A stretch of 64,000 nucleotides of DNA from Halorussus limi (GCF_023238205.1 NZ_CP096660.1:62001-126000), one strand, 5' to 3'; counted from the first letter of the stretch, positions 16,166 to 25,449 are shown. Numbers and translations: made by a program. The notes: generated by a model not told the origin, from the sequence alone.

Positions 16166-19100
16166 GTGCAGTCTCCGGGACACGCGCGCAACCACACGCC
16201 GCAGCTACAGGTCCTCTACGTCGGAGACGGTGGTCACGCCGCCGCGCGCGGGGTCGCCGACCTCCGGGAGCGAACCGACGTCGAAGTGACCCGGGTGACG
16301 ACCGCGACCGCGGTCCTCGACCACCTCCAAGCGGGAACGGTGTCCTGCATCGTCTGTGCGGTTCCGCTCGCCGACGTGGACGTTCTCACGCTGCTCGACG
16401 GGGTCCGGGACGTCTCGCCGGACGTCCCCTTCGTCGTCGTGAGCGCGACCGACGACCCGGACCTCGCCTCGGCGGTGCTTGCCCGCGAGGGAACCGATTA
16501 CGTCCGCTGGCGCGGAGAGTCGTACCAGCCCCGCCAACTGGTCCAGCGCGTCGAGAGCGCCGTCGACCACTACCGAGCGAGTCGGACGGCCAACTGGACG
16601 ACCGCCTACTTCGACGCGCTCGTGAATCAGGCGCCGGACGCGGTTCTCACCATCGACGCCGCCAACAGAATCGTCTTCGCCAACCCCGCCGTCGAGGAAG
16701 TGTTCGGGTACGCGCCCGAGGAACTGGTCGGCGAACCGCTGACGACCGTCGTCCCCGAACACCTCCGACAGTCCCACATCGACGCCTTCCGACGCTATCA
16801 GGAGACCGGCGAGCGGACGCTCGACTGGGACTACGTCGAGATGCCCGGGCGTCACCGCGAGGGCCACGAGGTCCCGCTGTCGCTGTCGTTCCGGGAAGTC
16901 ACCTACGACGGGCACCGGTTTTTCTCCGCCATCGTCCGCGACGTGACCGAACGAAAGCGGGCCGAGGACGACCGCCGCCTCCTCCACGCGACGACTCGGT
17001 CGGTCGCGGCGGCCGACACGTTCCTCAACGGCCTCGAAGCGACGATAGCGGAGGTGTGCGACGCGACGGAGTGGGCGTACGGCGAGGCGTGGGTCCCTTC
17101 GGACGACCGGACGCACCTCGAACGGACCGACGCGGCCTACGCCGTCTCGGACGCCTACGAGTCGTTCCAGCGGGTTTCGGGAGCGACGTCGTTCGCCGCG
17201 GGGGAGGGACTGCCGGGCCGGGTCTGGGAGCGCACCGAACCCGTCTGGATGGAGGACGTGACCGCGCTCGGCCCCGGCGTCTTCCCCCGAACAGATGACG
17301 CCGAGGACGCCGGGTTGCGGACCGCGCTCGGCGTGCCCGTCCTCGACGGGGACGAAGTCGTCGCCGTCCTCGCGTTCTACATGCCCGAAGTCAAGTCGTT
17401 GGACGACCGACTCGTGGACATCGTCACCACCGTCGCGGCGGAGTTGGGCGAACTGATAGTCCGTCGGCGGGCCGAGGACGAACTCAAGCGCGAGAAGGAG
17501 TTCACCGAGGGCGCGCTGAACGCGCTGCCGGACATCTTCTTCACGTTCGACCCCGACGCGCGACTGCGCCGATGGAACGAGGAGGTCAACGCGGTGACGG
17601 GGTACGACGACGAGGAACTCGACGGCCTCCCCGCGGTCGAACTGGTCGCGGACGACGAGGCCGAGCGCGTCGTCGAGACCGTCGAGCGCGTGTACGAGAT
17701 CGGTTCGGCGCGGTTGGAGGCCAATCTCCTGACCAAAGACGGCCGCGAAATCGCCTACGAGTTCACGGGCGCGCTGTTGACTGACGACGAGGGCGACCCG
17801 CTCGGTATCGCCGGCATCGGTCGAGACATCACCGACCGCAAGCAGCGGGAGGCCGAACTCGAAGCGTCGCGAGAGAAGTACCGGAAACTGGTCGAGACGG
17901 CCCCGGACGCGGTCTTCCTCGTCGACGCCGAGACCGGAACGATAATCGACACGAACGACGCCGCGGAGCGACTGCTCGGCAAGTCCCGCGGCGAAATCGT
18001 CGGGATGCACCAGACGGAACTCCACCCGCCGGACGAGACCGACCGCTACCGGCGCCTCTTCGAGAGACACGTCGAGTCCGGCGGCGTGATTCAGGACGAC
18101 GAGTACTACTACGTCGTCCGGGACGACGGCAGCGAGGTACCGGTCGAAATCAGCGCCGGCATCACGGAAATCGGCGGTCGGACGGTGAACCAAGCGGTGT
18201 TCCGGGACATCACCGACCGGAAACAGCACGAGGAGACGCTGGCGGGACTCCGGGAGGTGACGCGCGACCTGATGGCCGCCGAAACCAAGTCGGATATATG
18301 CCACGTCGCCGTCTCGACGGTGCGCGACATCCTCGACCTGCCCGTCTGCGGGGTCCACCTCCTCGACCCGGACGAGCGAGTCCTCCGTCCCGCCGCGGTG
18401 ACCGAGGAGGCCGAAGCGCTGTTCGACGGCGTGCCGAGTTTCGAGGAAGGCGAAGGACTCGTGTGGGGCGTCTACACGTCGGGGACGCCGCGACTCTACG
18501 AGGCCGTCTCCGAACACGAGGACGTTTACAACCCCGAGACGCCGGTGAGAACCGAGATGATTCTGCCGCTGGGCGACCACGGGACCCTCACGGCGGGGTC
18601 GACGTGCGACGAGGAGTTGACCGAAGCGAAACTCGACCTCGCGAAGATACTGGCGGCCAACACCGAGGCGGCCCTCGACAGGGCCGACCGCGAGCGGACC
18701 ATCGAGCGCCAGCGCGACCAGTTGCAGGCGGAACTCGACGAGGTGTTCGAGCGCATCGACGACGGCTTCTTCGCCCTAGACGAGGAGTGGCAGTTCACCT
18801 ACGTGAACGACCACGCCGAGCGACTCCTCGGCGCCGACCGGACGGACCTGTTCAGCGGCACTATCTGGGAGGTCCTCCCCGAGATTCGGAAGTCGGAGGC
18901 CCGCGACGCCTTCCACCGGGCGGTCGAGACCCAGACTCACGTCTCCCACGAGGAGTACGTCGACGCGCTCGGGGCGTGGTTCGAGTTCCACGCCTACCCC
19001 TCCCAGAGCGGTCTCTCGGTCTACGTCAGGGACATCTCCGACCGGAAGCGTCGGGAACAGCAACTCGAACGCCAGAACGAGCGACTCGAATCGTTCGCCA

Positions 19101-19723
19101 GCATGCTCGCCCACGAACTCCGGAACCCCCTCTCCATCGCCCAGATTTACCTCCAGACGGCCGAGGACGGGGACGAGTCGGCGTTCGAGCGGGTGGCCGA
19201 CGCCCTCGACCGCATGGAGGACATGATAGACGTCCTGCTGGTGATGACCCGCGGAGGCGAGGCGGCCACCGATCCCGAACTCGTCTCGCTTCGCGAGGCG
19301 GCGGGCGAGGTGTGGGCGGACGTCGGCGGCGAGTGGGACCGACTCGAAGTGGTGACCGACGCCCGGGTCGAAGTCGAACCCCACCACCTCCGACACCTGC
19401 TCCAGAACCTGCTCCAGAACGCGGTGGAACACAGTCCCGCGGACGGTTCGACGGACGCCGGCGACGGCTTGACGGTCCGAGTCGGCGCGCTGGAGGACGG
19501 ATTCTACGTGGAGGACGACGGGGACGGAATCCCGGAGGACGACCGGGAACAGGTCTTCGAGGCGGGGTACACGACCGACGACGTCGGAATCGGTCTGGGA
19601 CTGACGTTCGTCGCGCAACTCGCGGAGTTGTACGGGTGGGAGTGCGACCTGACCGAGAGCGAGTCGGGCGGCGCTCGGTTCGAGTTCTCGGACGCGACCG
19701 TCGTTCCCTCCGGAGAGTCGTAG
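16166..19723 (+). CDS. Multi-domain sensor histidine kinase (REC-like/PAS/GAF)
   Basis: A 1185-residue soluble sensor kinase. Domains in order (approximate residues): receiver-like 12-130, PAS 148-265, GAF 271-445, PAS 449-562, PAS 569-690, GAF 697-850, PAS 853-962, HisKA with the H-box FASMLAHELRNPLS (His near 983), and HATPase with NLLQNAVEHS, VEDDGDGIPEDD and VGIGLGLTF. The receiver-like domain has CIVCAVPLADVD where the phospho-acceptor Asp should be, so it is probably not phosphorylated. No membrane segment is seen, which suggests cytoplasmic sensing of redox, light or small ligands. GTG 16166 is chosen over an Arg-rich in-frame extension from 16046; a weak TATA-like CTCATTA lies about 27 bases before it. 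The adjacent halocyanin may be coincidental. Confidence 0.9.
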   Translation: MQSPGHARNHTPQLQVLYVGDGGHAAARGVADLRERTDVEVTRVTTATAVLDHLQAGTVSCIVCAVPLADVDVLTLLDGVRDVSPDVPFVVVSATDDPDLASAVLAREGTDYVRWRGESYQPRQLVQRVESAVDHYRASRTANWTTAYFDALVNQAPDAVLTIDAANRIVFANPAVEEVFGYAPEELVGEPLTTVVPEHLRQSHIDAFRRYQETGERTLDWDYVEMPGRHREGHEVPLSLSFREVTYDGHRFFSAIVRDVTERKRAEDDRRLLHATTRSVAAADTFLNGLEATIAEVCDATEWAYGEAWVPSDDRTHLERTDAAYAVSDAYESFQRVSGATSFAAGEGLPGRVWERTEPVWMEDVTALGPGVFPRTDDAEDAGLRTALGVPVLDGDEVVAVLAFYMPEVKSLDDRLVDIVTTVAAELGELIVRRRAEDELKREKEFTEGALNALPDIFFTFDPDARLRRWNEEVNAVTGYDDEELDGLPAVELVADDEAERVVETVERVYEIGSARLEANLLTKDGREIAYEFTGALLTDDEGDPLGIAGIGRDITDRKQREAELEASREKYRKLVETAPDAVFLVDAETGTIIDTNDAAERLLGKSRGEIVGMHQTELHPPDETDRYRRLFERHVESGGVIQDDEYYYVVRDDGSEVPVEISAGITEIGGRTVNQAVFRDITDRKQHEETLAGLREVTRDLMAAETKSDICHVAVSTVRDILDLPVCGVHLLDPDERVLRPAAVTEEAEALFDGVPSFEEGEGLVWGVYTSGTPRLYEAVSEHEDVYNPETPVRTEMILPLGDHGTLTAGSTCDEELTEAKLDLAKILAANTEAALDRADRERTIERQRDQLQAELDEVFERIDDGFFALDEEWQFTYVNDHAERLLGADRTDLFSGTIWEVLPEIRKSEARDAFHRAVETQTHVSHEEYVDALGAWFEFHAYPSQSGLSVYVRDISDRKRREQQLERQNERLESFASMLAHELRNPLSIAQIYLQTAEDGDESAFERVADALDRMEDMIDVLLVMTRGGEAATDPELVSLREAAGEVWADVGGEWDRLEVVTDARVEVEPHHLRHLLQNLLQNAVEHSPADGSTDAGDGLTVRVGALEDGFYVEDDGDGIPEDDREQVFEAGYTTDDVGIGLGLTFVAQLAELYGWECDLTESESGGARFEFSDATVVPSGES

Positions 19724-19755
19724 CCCGGTTTTCACTCGCTGGGAACGAGAGGGGG

Positions 19756-19763
19756 TTTATATT
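19756..19763 (+). promoter_or_regulatory. TATA-like element for the double halocyanin
   Basis: TTTATATT about 30 bases before the ATG at 19791; a nearly leaderless start is expected. Confidence 0.6.
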
Positions 19764-19790
19764 GCCCAATCGGCGGAACGTCCAACTACG

Positions 19791-20855
19791 ATGAACTCCG
19801 ACAACTCCCGTTCCGGTGGCGCGATGGACCGACGAACCTTCCTGAAGGGCGCGGCGGGGGTCGCTGGCGTCGCAACTGTCGGCGCAGGTGCGGCCGACCC
19901 CGCGAAAGCGCAGTCGCCCTTCGGCGGGTGGTTCGACAACGTCTCGAACTACGACGGCGTGGTCGACGAGACCGGCAGTTCTGAGGTGACGATTGAGGTC
20001 GGCGCAAAAGGCAACAACGGCAACTTCGCGTTCGGCCCGGCGGCGGTCCGAGTCGACCCGGGTACGAAAGTCGTCTGGAAGTGGACCGGGAAGGGCGGCA
20101 GTCACAACGTCACGGCGGAGGACGGGTCGTTCGAGAGCGAGATGTCCGGCGAGCAGGGCCACACGTTCTCCCACAAGTTCCAGCAGAAAGGCGTCTTCAA
20201 GTACGCCTGCACGCCGCACAAGGCGATGGGCATGAAGGGCGCCGTCGTCGTCGGCACCGACGCGGCCTCGGGTGCCGCGTCGAGTAGCGGCGCTTCCGAC
20301 GGTAGTTCCGGAGAATCGGGCGGTTCCGGCGGTTCGGGCGGCGAGAAACTCGGCGACTGGTTCGGGAACGTCTCGAACTACGACGGCGTGGTCGACCGGA
20401 CCGGCGAGTCGGAAGTCACGGTCGAAGTCGGGGCAAAAGGAAACAACGGGAACTTCGCGTTCGGTCCCGCCGCCGTCAGAGTGGACCCCGGCACGACTGT
20501 CGTCTGGAAGTGGACCGGCAAGGGCGGAAGCCACAACGTGGTGGCCGAGGACGGGTCGTTCAAGAGTAAAACCTCCGGTGCGCAGGGCCACACCTTCGAG
20601 CAGACGTTCGACGAGACGGGACTGTTCAAGTACGCCTGTACGCCGCACAAGGCCATGGGCATGAAAGGCGCCGTCGTCGTCGGTAGCGAGGCCGCCCCCG
20701 ACGCGAAAGCGGTCCAACCGTCGGGAACCGGTTCCGGGTCGGGGTCCGGCGGGTCGGACCTCGGCGAGACGTTCACCCTCGGGGTCGCCGGAGCGCTCGT
20801 CGTCGGGATACTCGGCCTGCCGGTCGCCGAAGTGCGCAAGCGACGCCGCGAGTAG
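19791..20855 (+). CDS. Two-domain halocyanin (blue copper protein) with Tat signal and C-terminal anchor
   Basis: A 354-residue exported electron-transfer protein. MDRRTFLKGAAGVAGV forms a Tat signal. Two plastocyanin-like domains follow at about 47-155 and 190-298. Each carries the type I copper ligands His in GGSHNV, then Cys and His in YACTPHKAM, and Met in GMKGAVVVG. A Ser/Gly-rich linker joins the domains. After a second Ser/Gly-rich spacer a hydrophobic helix (TLGVAGALVVGILGLPVA) and a basic tail anchor it to the membrane. It probably passes electrons at the outer face to a terminal oxidase or between respiratory partners. The two domains are encoded by equal-length 327-base repeats, a clear tandem duplication. 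Confidence 0.93.
   Translation: MNSDNSRSGGAMDRRTFLKGAAGVAGVATVGAGAADPAKAQSPFGGWFDNVSNYDGVVDETGSSEVTIEVGAKGNNGNFAFGPAAVRVDPGTKVVWKWTGKGGSHNVTAEDGSFESEMSGEQGHTFSHKFQQKGVFKYACTPHKAMGMKGAVVVGTDAASGAASSSGASDGSSGESGGSGGSGGEKLGDWFGNVSNYDGVVDRTGESEVTVEVGAKGNNGNFAFGPAAVRVDPGTTVVWKWTGKGGSHNVVAEDGSFKSKTSGAQGHTFEQTFDETGLFKYACTPHKAMGMKGAVVVGSEAAPDAKAVQPSGTGSGSGSGGSDLGETFTLGVAGALVVGILGLPVAEVRKRRRE
19929..20255 (+). repeat. Halocyanin domain repeat, copy 1
   Basis: The 327-base unit runs from the Trp codon of GGWFDNVSNYDG to VVVG. It aligns without gaps to 20358-20684. Long runs such as the codons for VSNYDGVVD and AFGPAAVRVDPGT are almost the same at DNA level. Confidence 0.85.
20358..20684 (+). repeat. 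Halocyanin domain repeat, copy 2
   Basis: Second 327-base unit, in frame and ungapped relative to 19929-20255. All four copper ligands are kept. Differences cluster around the segment between the two ligand regions (SEMSGEQ versus SKTSGAQ). Confidence 0.85.
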
Positions 20856-20864
20856 GGCGAACGA

Positions 20865-22268
20865 CTACTCGTTCGTCGTGTGGACGTCTTCCTCGCTCGC
20901 GTCGGCCTCCTGCACCCAGACCGTCTTCTTGTTCACGAACTCCTCGATGCCGTGTTGGGCCAGTTCGCGGCCGTACCCCGAGTCCTTCACGCCGCCGAAG
21001 GGCACTCTCGGGTCGGACTTCACGAGTTCGTTGACGAAGGTCATCCCGGCGTCGATACGGTGGGCGATGCGCTCGCCGCGGTCTAGGTTCTGCGTCCAGA
21101 CCGACGCGCCGAGGCCGAGGTGAACGTCGTTGGCGACCTCTATCGCCTTCTCCTCGCTCTCGACCTCGAAGACCGCCGCGGCGGGGCCGAAGACCTCCTC
21201 GCGGGCCGCCGCCGAGTCGCGGGGCACGTCGGTCAGCACGGTCGGCGGGTAGTAGAACCCCTCGCGGTCGAGCGGTTCGCCGCCGAGTTCGAGCGTCGCG
21301 CCCGCCTCCACGGTGTCCTGCACCTGCTCGTGGAGGTCGTCCATCAGGTCCTCGCGGGCCTGCGGGCCGAGGTCGGTGTCGTCGTCGGTCGGGTCGCCGA
21401 CGGTCAGGTCGTCCATCTCGGCGACGAACTTCTCTAACCACTCGTCGTACACGTCGGTGTGGACGACGAACCGCTTGGCCGCGATGCACGACTGTCCGGC
21501 GTTTATCGTCCGGGCAGTAGCGCCGGTCTCCGCGGCGGCGTCGAGGTCGGCGTCGTCCAACACGACGAAGGGGTCCGACCCGCCGAGTTCGAGGACCGAC
21601 TTCTTCAGGTTCTCGCCCGCCGTCTTCGCCACAGAGCGACCCGCGCGGGCGCTCCCGGTCAGCGTGACCGCCTTCACCCGGTCGTCCTCGATGACCTGCG
21701 CGGCTCGGTCGGAGTGGACGATGAGCGACTGGAAGACGTCCTCGGGGTAGCCCGCCTCCTCGAACACCTCTTGAATCGCCTCGGCGCACCCCGGTACGTT
21801 CGAGGCGTGCTTGAGCAGGCCGACGTTGCCCGCGGTCAGGTGGGGCGCGGCGAACCGGAAGACCTGCCAGAACGGGAAGTTCCACGGCATGACCGCCAGA
21901 ATCGGCCCGAGCGGTTCGTACGAAACCGAGGTCTCGGCGTGCGAGGGACCGGGCCGTCGCTCGGTCTGGAGGTGGTCGGCGGCGTTCTCGGCGTAGTAGT
22001 CACAGACCCACGCGCACTTCTGGACCTCCGAGCGCGCCGACGCCAGCGGCTTGCCCATCTCCTTCGTCATCAGTTCGGCGTATTCGTCTTCGTTGTCTCG
22101 GAGGACTTCGCCGGCGTTTTCGAGCAGCTGTTGGCGCTTCCGGATGGGCACGTCCTTCCACTCCGCGAAGCGCTCGGTCGCGCGGTCGAGCGCGGCCTCT
22201 ACGTCCTCTTCGGAGTCGTCGGGAACCGGGTCGAGCGACTCGCCAGTGGCGGGATTGAGTCGGTCCAT
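20865..22268 (-). CDS. NAD(P)-dependent succinate-semialdehyde dehydrogenase (Sad/YneI-type)
   Basis: A 467-residue cytoplasmic aldehyde dehydrogenase that oxidises aldehydes, most likely succinate semialdehyde, to acids. It has the NPATGE start, MPWNFPFWQVFR, TLTGSARAGRSVA of the Rossmann loop, the general-base Glu in VLELGGSDPF, the catalytic Cys in NAGQSCIAAKRF, and VPFGGVKDSGYGREL. Several segments (GPILAVMPWNFPFWQV, GNVGLLKHA, LELGGSDPF) agree closely with the E. coli Sad subgroup. The start MDRLNPATG is chosen since the 40 upstream residues in frame do not resemble the family. No GABA transaminase is nearby. Confidence 0.9.
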   Translation of the reverse strand: MDRLNPATGESLDPVPDDSEEDVEAALDRATERFAEWKDVPIRKRQQLLENAGEVLRDNEDEYAELMTKEMGKPLASARSEVQKCAWVCDYYAENAADHLQTERRPGPSHAETSVSYEPLGPILAVMPWNFPFWQVFRFAAPHLTAGNVGLLKHASNVPGCAEAIQEVFEEAGYPEDVFQSLIVHSDRAAQVIEDDRVKAVTLTGSARAGRSVAKTAGENLKKSVLELGGSDPFVVLDDADLDAAAETGATARTINAGQSCIAAKRFVVHTDVYDEWLEKFVAEMDDLTVGDPTDDDTDLGPQAREDLMDDLHEQVQDTVEAGATLELGGEPLDREGFYYPPTVLTDVPRDSAAAREEVFGPAAAVFEVESEEKAIEVANDVHLGLGASVWTQNLDRGERIAHRIDAGMTFVNELVKSDPRVPFGGVKDSGYGRELAQHGIEEFVNKKTVWVQEADASEEDVHTTNE

Positions 22269-22353
22269 GTCGTATGCAATTCGTCGCCCAACAGGTTGTA
22301 GCTTCGGGCGCCAGCGGAGCGACGGAGTACGGAAAGACAGTTGTAGTCGCCCG

Positions 22354-22361
22354 CATAAATT
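22354..22361 (+). promoter_or_regulatory. TATA-like element for the PQQ-like propeller gene
   Basis: CATAAATT centred about 21 bases before the ATG at 22378; consistent with a leaderless transcript, slightly close. Confidence 0.45.
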
Positions 22362-22377
22362 AGCCGTAGTTGACACG

Positions 22378-23676
22378 ATGTCCTCCAACGACGCCAGTTC
22401 GCGCCGTACGCTGCTGCGGGTCGCAGGTGCGACGCTCTCGGGTACCCTTGCAGGGTGTGCCGGTACCAGCCGGAGTTCACCGGACGGCGACGGAACTGCT
22501 GTCTCGTGTTCGAGCGCAGACCACCCGTACCCGAGCGATTGGCCCCTCGCTGGCTACGACAGTCGGAACACGGCCGCCAACCCGGAAGCGACGGGTCCGA
22601 GGGAATCGGTCGGCGTCGAGTGGACCGCCGACGGACTCCGTTCGGTCTGGGGAACACCGGTCGTCGCGGGCGAGAGCGTCTACGTCCAAGAGACGTCAAC
22701 CCGTCTCAGCGCGTTCGCCCGGGAGACCGGTGGGAAGCGATGGTCGGTGGAGTTGACCGAGACCGGCGACTCGCAGGCGACGACGTCTCACTCCGGTCCC
22801 CATCTTACGCCGGCAGTCGCTGGCGACACGGTGTACGTCGGCGGCGGAACTATCGCGGTCGAAACGGACGGTCCGCGCGTGGAACGCACCGACAACCGCG
22901 TCCGCTTGTACGCCATCGACCGTCACGACGGCACGACTCGGTGGACCGTCCGACCCGACCATTACGTCGCCACCGCACCGGTCGTCGTCGGCGACACCGT
23001 CCTGTTCGCCACGCTGGCCGGGACTCTATACGCCGTCGATACCGGACGCGAGCGAGTCGCGTGGCGGTCCACGCTCGACGGTCTGGAAGCCCCAATACCG
23101 ACCCCGGCCGTGGCGGACTGCAGGTGTTACCTGACCACGGTCGAGAACGGTCTGTACGCGCTCGATGTTTCGACCGGCCAGCGGAAGTGGCACCTCCCGG
23201 CGGTCGGTTCAGGTTCCCCACCGGCCGTCGCGGACGGCCTCGTCTTCGTCTGCGGACGCGACGGGACGGTTGCGGCCGTCGACACCGAGACCCAGTCCGT
23301 CGCGTGGCGGTTCGACGCGGGGCGTGCCGTCTCGACGGCGTCACCGGCGGTGGCCGGGGGCACCGTCTTCGTCGGCGACGCGGACGGCGACGCCGGAGAC
23401 GAGGCGGCGCGTATCCACGCTCTCGACGCGACGACCGGCGAGGAGGTCTGGTCGGCCCGGACCGAGGAGTACGTGAACGCGTCTCCAGCGGTCGCCGACG
23501 GTCTCGTCTACGTCGCGGTCCGCGACGAAATCCGGGCGCTCGACGCGGCCACCGGCGAGCAGAAGTGGCGGTTCGACGCGAGCGGTTCCATCCGCGCACC
23601 GCTCTCGGTCGCGGACGGAACCGTGTTCGCGGGGACGCTGAACGGGCGAGTGTACGCGCTCGGCGAGTCGTCGTAG
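22378..23676 (+). CDS. PQQ-like beta-propeller lipoprotein
   Basis: A 432-residue exported protein. SSRRTLLRVAGATLSGTLAGC is a Tat signal with a lipobox, so it should be an external lipoprotein. The rest is a WD-like propeller of PQQ/BamB type with about seven blades. Blade signatures are VYVGGGTIA, LYAIDRHDGTTRWTV, LYAVDTGRERVAWRS, LYALDVSTGQRKWHL, VAAVDTETQSVAWRF, IHALDATTGEEVWSA and IRALDAATGEQKWRF. Such proteins act as scaffolds or as quinoprotein dehydrogenase relatives. The residues that would bind PQQ are not evident, so a scaffold role is more likely. Divergent from the semialdehyde dehydrogenase. Confidence 0.87.
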   Translation: MSSNDASSRRTLLRVAGATLSGTLAGCAGTSRSSPDGDGTAVSCSSADHPYPSDWPLAGYDSRNTAANPEATGPRESVGVEWTADGLRSVWGTPVVAGESVYVQETSTRLSAFARETGGKRWSVELTETGDSQATTSHSGPHLTPAVAGDTVYVGGGTIAVETDGPRVERTDNRVRLYAIDRHDGTTRWTVRPDHYVATAPVVVGDTVLFATLAGTLYAVDTGRERVAWRSTLDGLEAPIPTPAVADCRCYLTTVENGLYALDVSTGQRKWHLPAVGSGSPPAVADGLVFVCGRDGTVAAVDTETQSVAWRFDAGRAVSTASPAVAGGTVFVGDADGDAGDEAARIHALDATTGEEVWSARTEEYVNASPAVADGLVYVAVRDEIRALDAATGEQKWRFDASGSIRAPLSVADGTVFAGTLNGRVYALGESS

Positions 23677-23862
23677 CGCCCGCCGTCGGTGACGACTCGC
23701 CTCTCGTTCGACCACCCGCTCCCGACCGTTTCGGCCTTTTCGACGACCTAACTCGGCGGTAACACGGCGTTTCGGTTCGGGGGTTTTTGTCTCTCGGCGT
23801 CGTACCGGCGGCAAGGAAACCCGAAGCGGGCGGCGCTCCGAACGGGGGACCGGAGGAACACG

Positions 23863-25131
23863 ATGAACGTCATCGAGGGGGCACGAATCAGTTGGCGCAA
23901 CATCCGAGAGCACAAGCTTCGCTCGACGCTGACGACGTTGGGCGTCATCATCGGCGTCGCGGCGGTCATCACGTTCGTCACGCTCGGCGCGAGTCTCCAG
24001 CAGGACATCATCAGCACCGTCGCCGGCGGCAACGCCGCGACGATGTACGTGACCGCCCAGTCGCCGGGAGACAGTCGCATCCCGTCTATCGGCGGTGGCG
24101 GCGGTGGCTCCGTCGTGTTCACCCAGCACGACGTCGAGCAGATACGTCAGCTTCAGGGCGTCGAACTCGCCGCCCCGGAGAGCGGCATCGCCGCGTCGTC
24201 GGTCACGTACAACAACTCCAGCGTCGGGCGCCAGTTCATCACGGTGTCTTCGCCGAGTTACTTTCAGGTCCGAAACATCGATTTCGTCGCGGGCAGACCG
24301 TACCGGACGGGCGAGCGCGAGGTGGTGTTGAACAAACCCGCGGCGCGCATGTTCGGCGACAACGTGACGGTAGGTTCGAACATCTCGTTCACGCGGGCGG
24401 CGACCAGCGAGCAGTTGAACGCGACGGTCGTCGGCATCGTCGAACCGAAGGGCGGAGGCGACGTTCTCGGGTTCAGTCAGGGCAGCGCCGACCCCCGCAT
24501 CTACGCACCGACCGAACCGTACTACCTGCGGACGACCCAGAGCCCGACCACTCAGCAGGAGCAACTCGTCTACGGGCGAATCCTCGTGACCGCCGAATCG
24601 CCGAGTCAGGTCGACGCGGTGCAGGGCCGGGTCTACAACTACCTCGGGCAGAACTCCGACGCCCGCCAACTCAAGTCCCAGTCCTACCAGTTCGAGGTGA
24701 CGACCCAGGACCAGATAATCGGGCAGGTCAAGCAGTTGACCAGCACGTTCACCGCCTACATCACGGGCATCGCGGTCATCTCTCTCATCGTCGGGTCCAT
24801 CGGCATCGCCAACATCATGCTGGTCAGCGTCACCGAGCGAACCCGCGAAATCGGCATCATGAAAGCGGTCGGCGCGCAGAACCGCGACGTGCTCCAGTTG
24901 TTCCTCGTCGAGGCGGTGATGCTCGGCGTCCTCGGGTCGGCGCTCGGTGCGGTCGTGGGCATCGCCGGCGGCTATGCGGGAGCGCAGGCCATCGGACTAC
25001 CGCTCGCGTTCCAGCCGATTTGGTTCGTCGCGTCGGTGGTCGTGGGCGTCCTCGTCGGCGTCCTCGCGGGACTGTACCCCGCGTGGGACGCGGCCCACAC
25101 GGACCCCATCGACGCGCTCCGGTACGAGTAG
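23863..25131 (+). CDS. MacB/FtsX-type ABC transporter permease
   Basis: A 422-residue membrane protein. It has an N-terminal helix after SWRNIREHKLRSTLTTLGVIIG, a large external MacB-like domain (about 45-280) and three C-terminal helices. The segment SIGIANIMLVSVTERTREIG then MKAVGAQ is the typical FtsX-domain signature and includes the coupling helix to the ATPase. Family members export lipoproteins, peptides or act mechanically without classic transport. The usual ATPase and adaptor genes are not adjacent on either side, so its ATP-binding partner must be elsewhere. The ATG at 23863 starts directly with family sequence. Confidence 0.9.
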   Translation: MNVIEGARISWRNIREHKLRSTLTTLGVIIGVAAVITFVTLGASLQQDIISTVAGGNAATMYVTAQSPGDSRIPSIGGGGGGSVVFTQHDVEQIRQLQGVELAAPESGIAASSVTYNNSSVGRQFITVSSPSYFQVRNIDFVAGRPYRTGEREVVLNKPAARMFGDNVTVGSNISFTRAATSEQLNATVVGIVEPKGGGDVLGFSQGSADPRIYAPTEPYYLRTTQSPTTQQEQLVYGRILVTAESPSQVDAVQGRVYNYLGQNSDARQLKSQSYQFEVTTQDQIIGQVKQLTSTFTAYITGIAVISLIVGSIGIANIMLVSVTERTREIGIMKAVGAQNRDVLQLFLVEAVMLGVLGSALGAVVGIAGGYAGAQAIGLPLAFQPIWFVASVVVGVLVGVLAGLYPAWDAAHTDPIDALRYE

Positions 25132-25386
25132 CCGATTCAGGTCACGTAGCCGACACCTACGGCCGATACCGTGTCAGCTTTTCTCAGTCCTACACCGGTC
25201 GTCCGCCGGAGGCAAGCCGCCTCGCCGGCACGCATCGGTGGCGCGGGGCGCGCCTCGGCCGCAAGACGTTTAGTTCGTTTCGAACCGTTCGCGTCGAAAC
25301 CCGAGGTTGAACGCCGCGGGCGAGAAGTAACGACGCGGCGGGTCTCGGGGCCGGCCTCGCCGGCCCGAATAGCCACTGGATAACAA

Positions 25387-25447
25387 AGGACCCCCGACGA
25401 CAAAGGAGGGTCAAGACCAACGCGTCCGGTTGGACGCGAGGAGTCCT
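25387..25447 (+). promoter_or_regulatory. Structured leader just before the GT-C-like gene
   Basis: The 60 bases before the ATG at 25450 can fold. AGGAC at 25387-25391 pairs with GTCCT at 25443-25447. CGCGTCC at 25421-25427 pairs with GGACGCG at 25432-25438 over a GGTT loop. CCAAC at 25417-25421 can instead pair with GTTGG at 25429-25433; these two inner stems are mutually exclusive. A purine-rich GAGGAG at 25438-25443 is a plausible Shine-Dalgarno site inside the structure. The rest of 25132-25386 holds a perfect GC-rich 8-bp hairpin near 25350-25368 and no gene. Pairing is seen; a regulatory role is inference. Confidence 0.4.
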
Positions 25448-25449
25448 CT

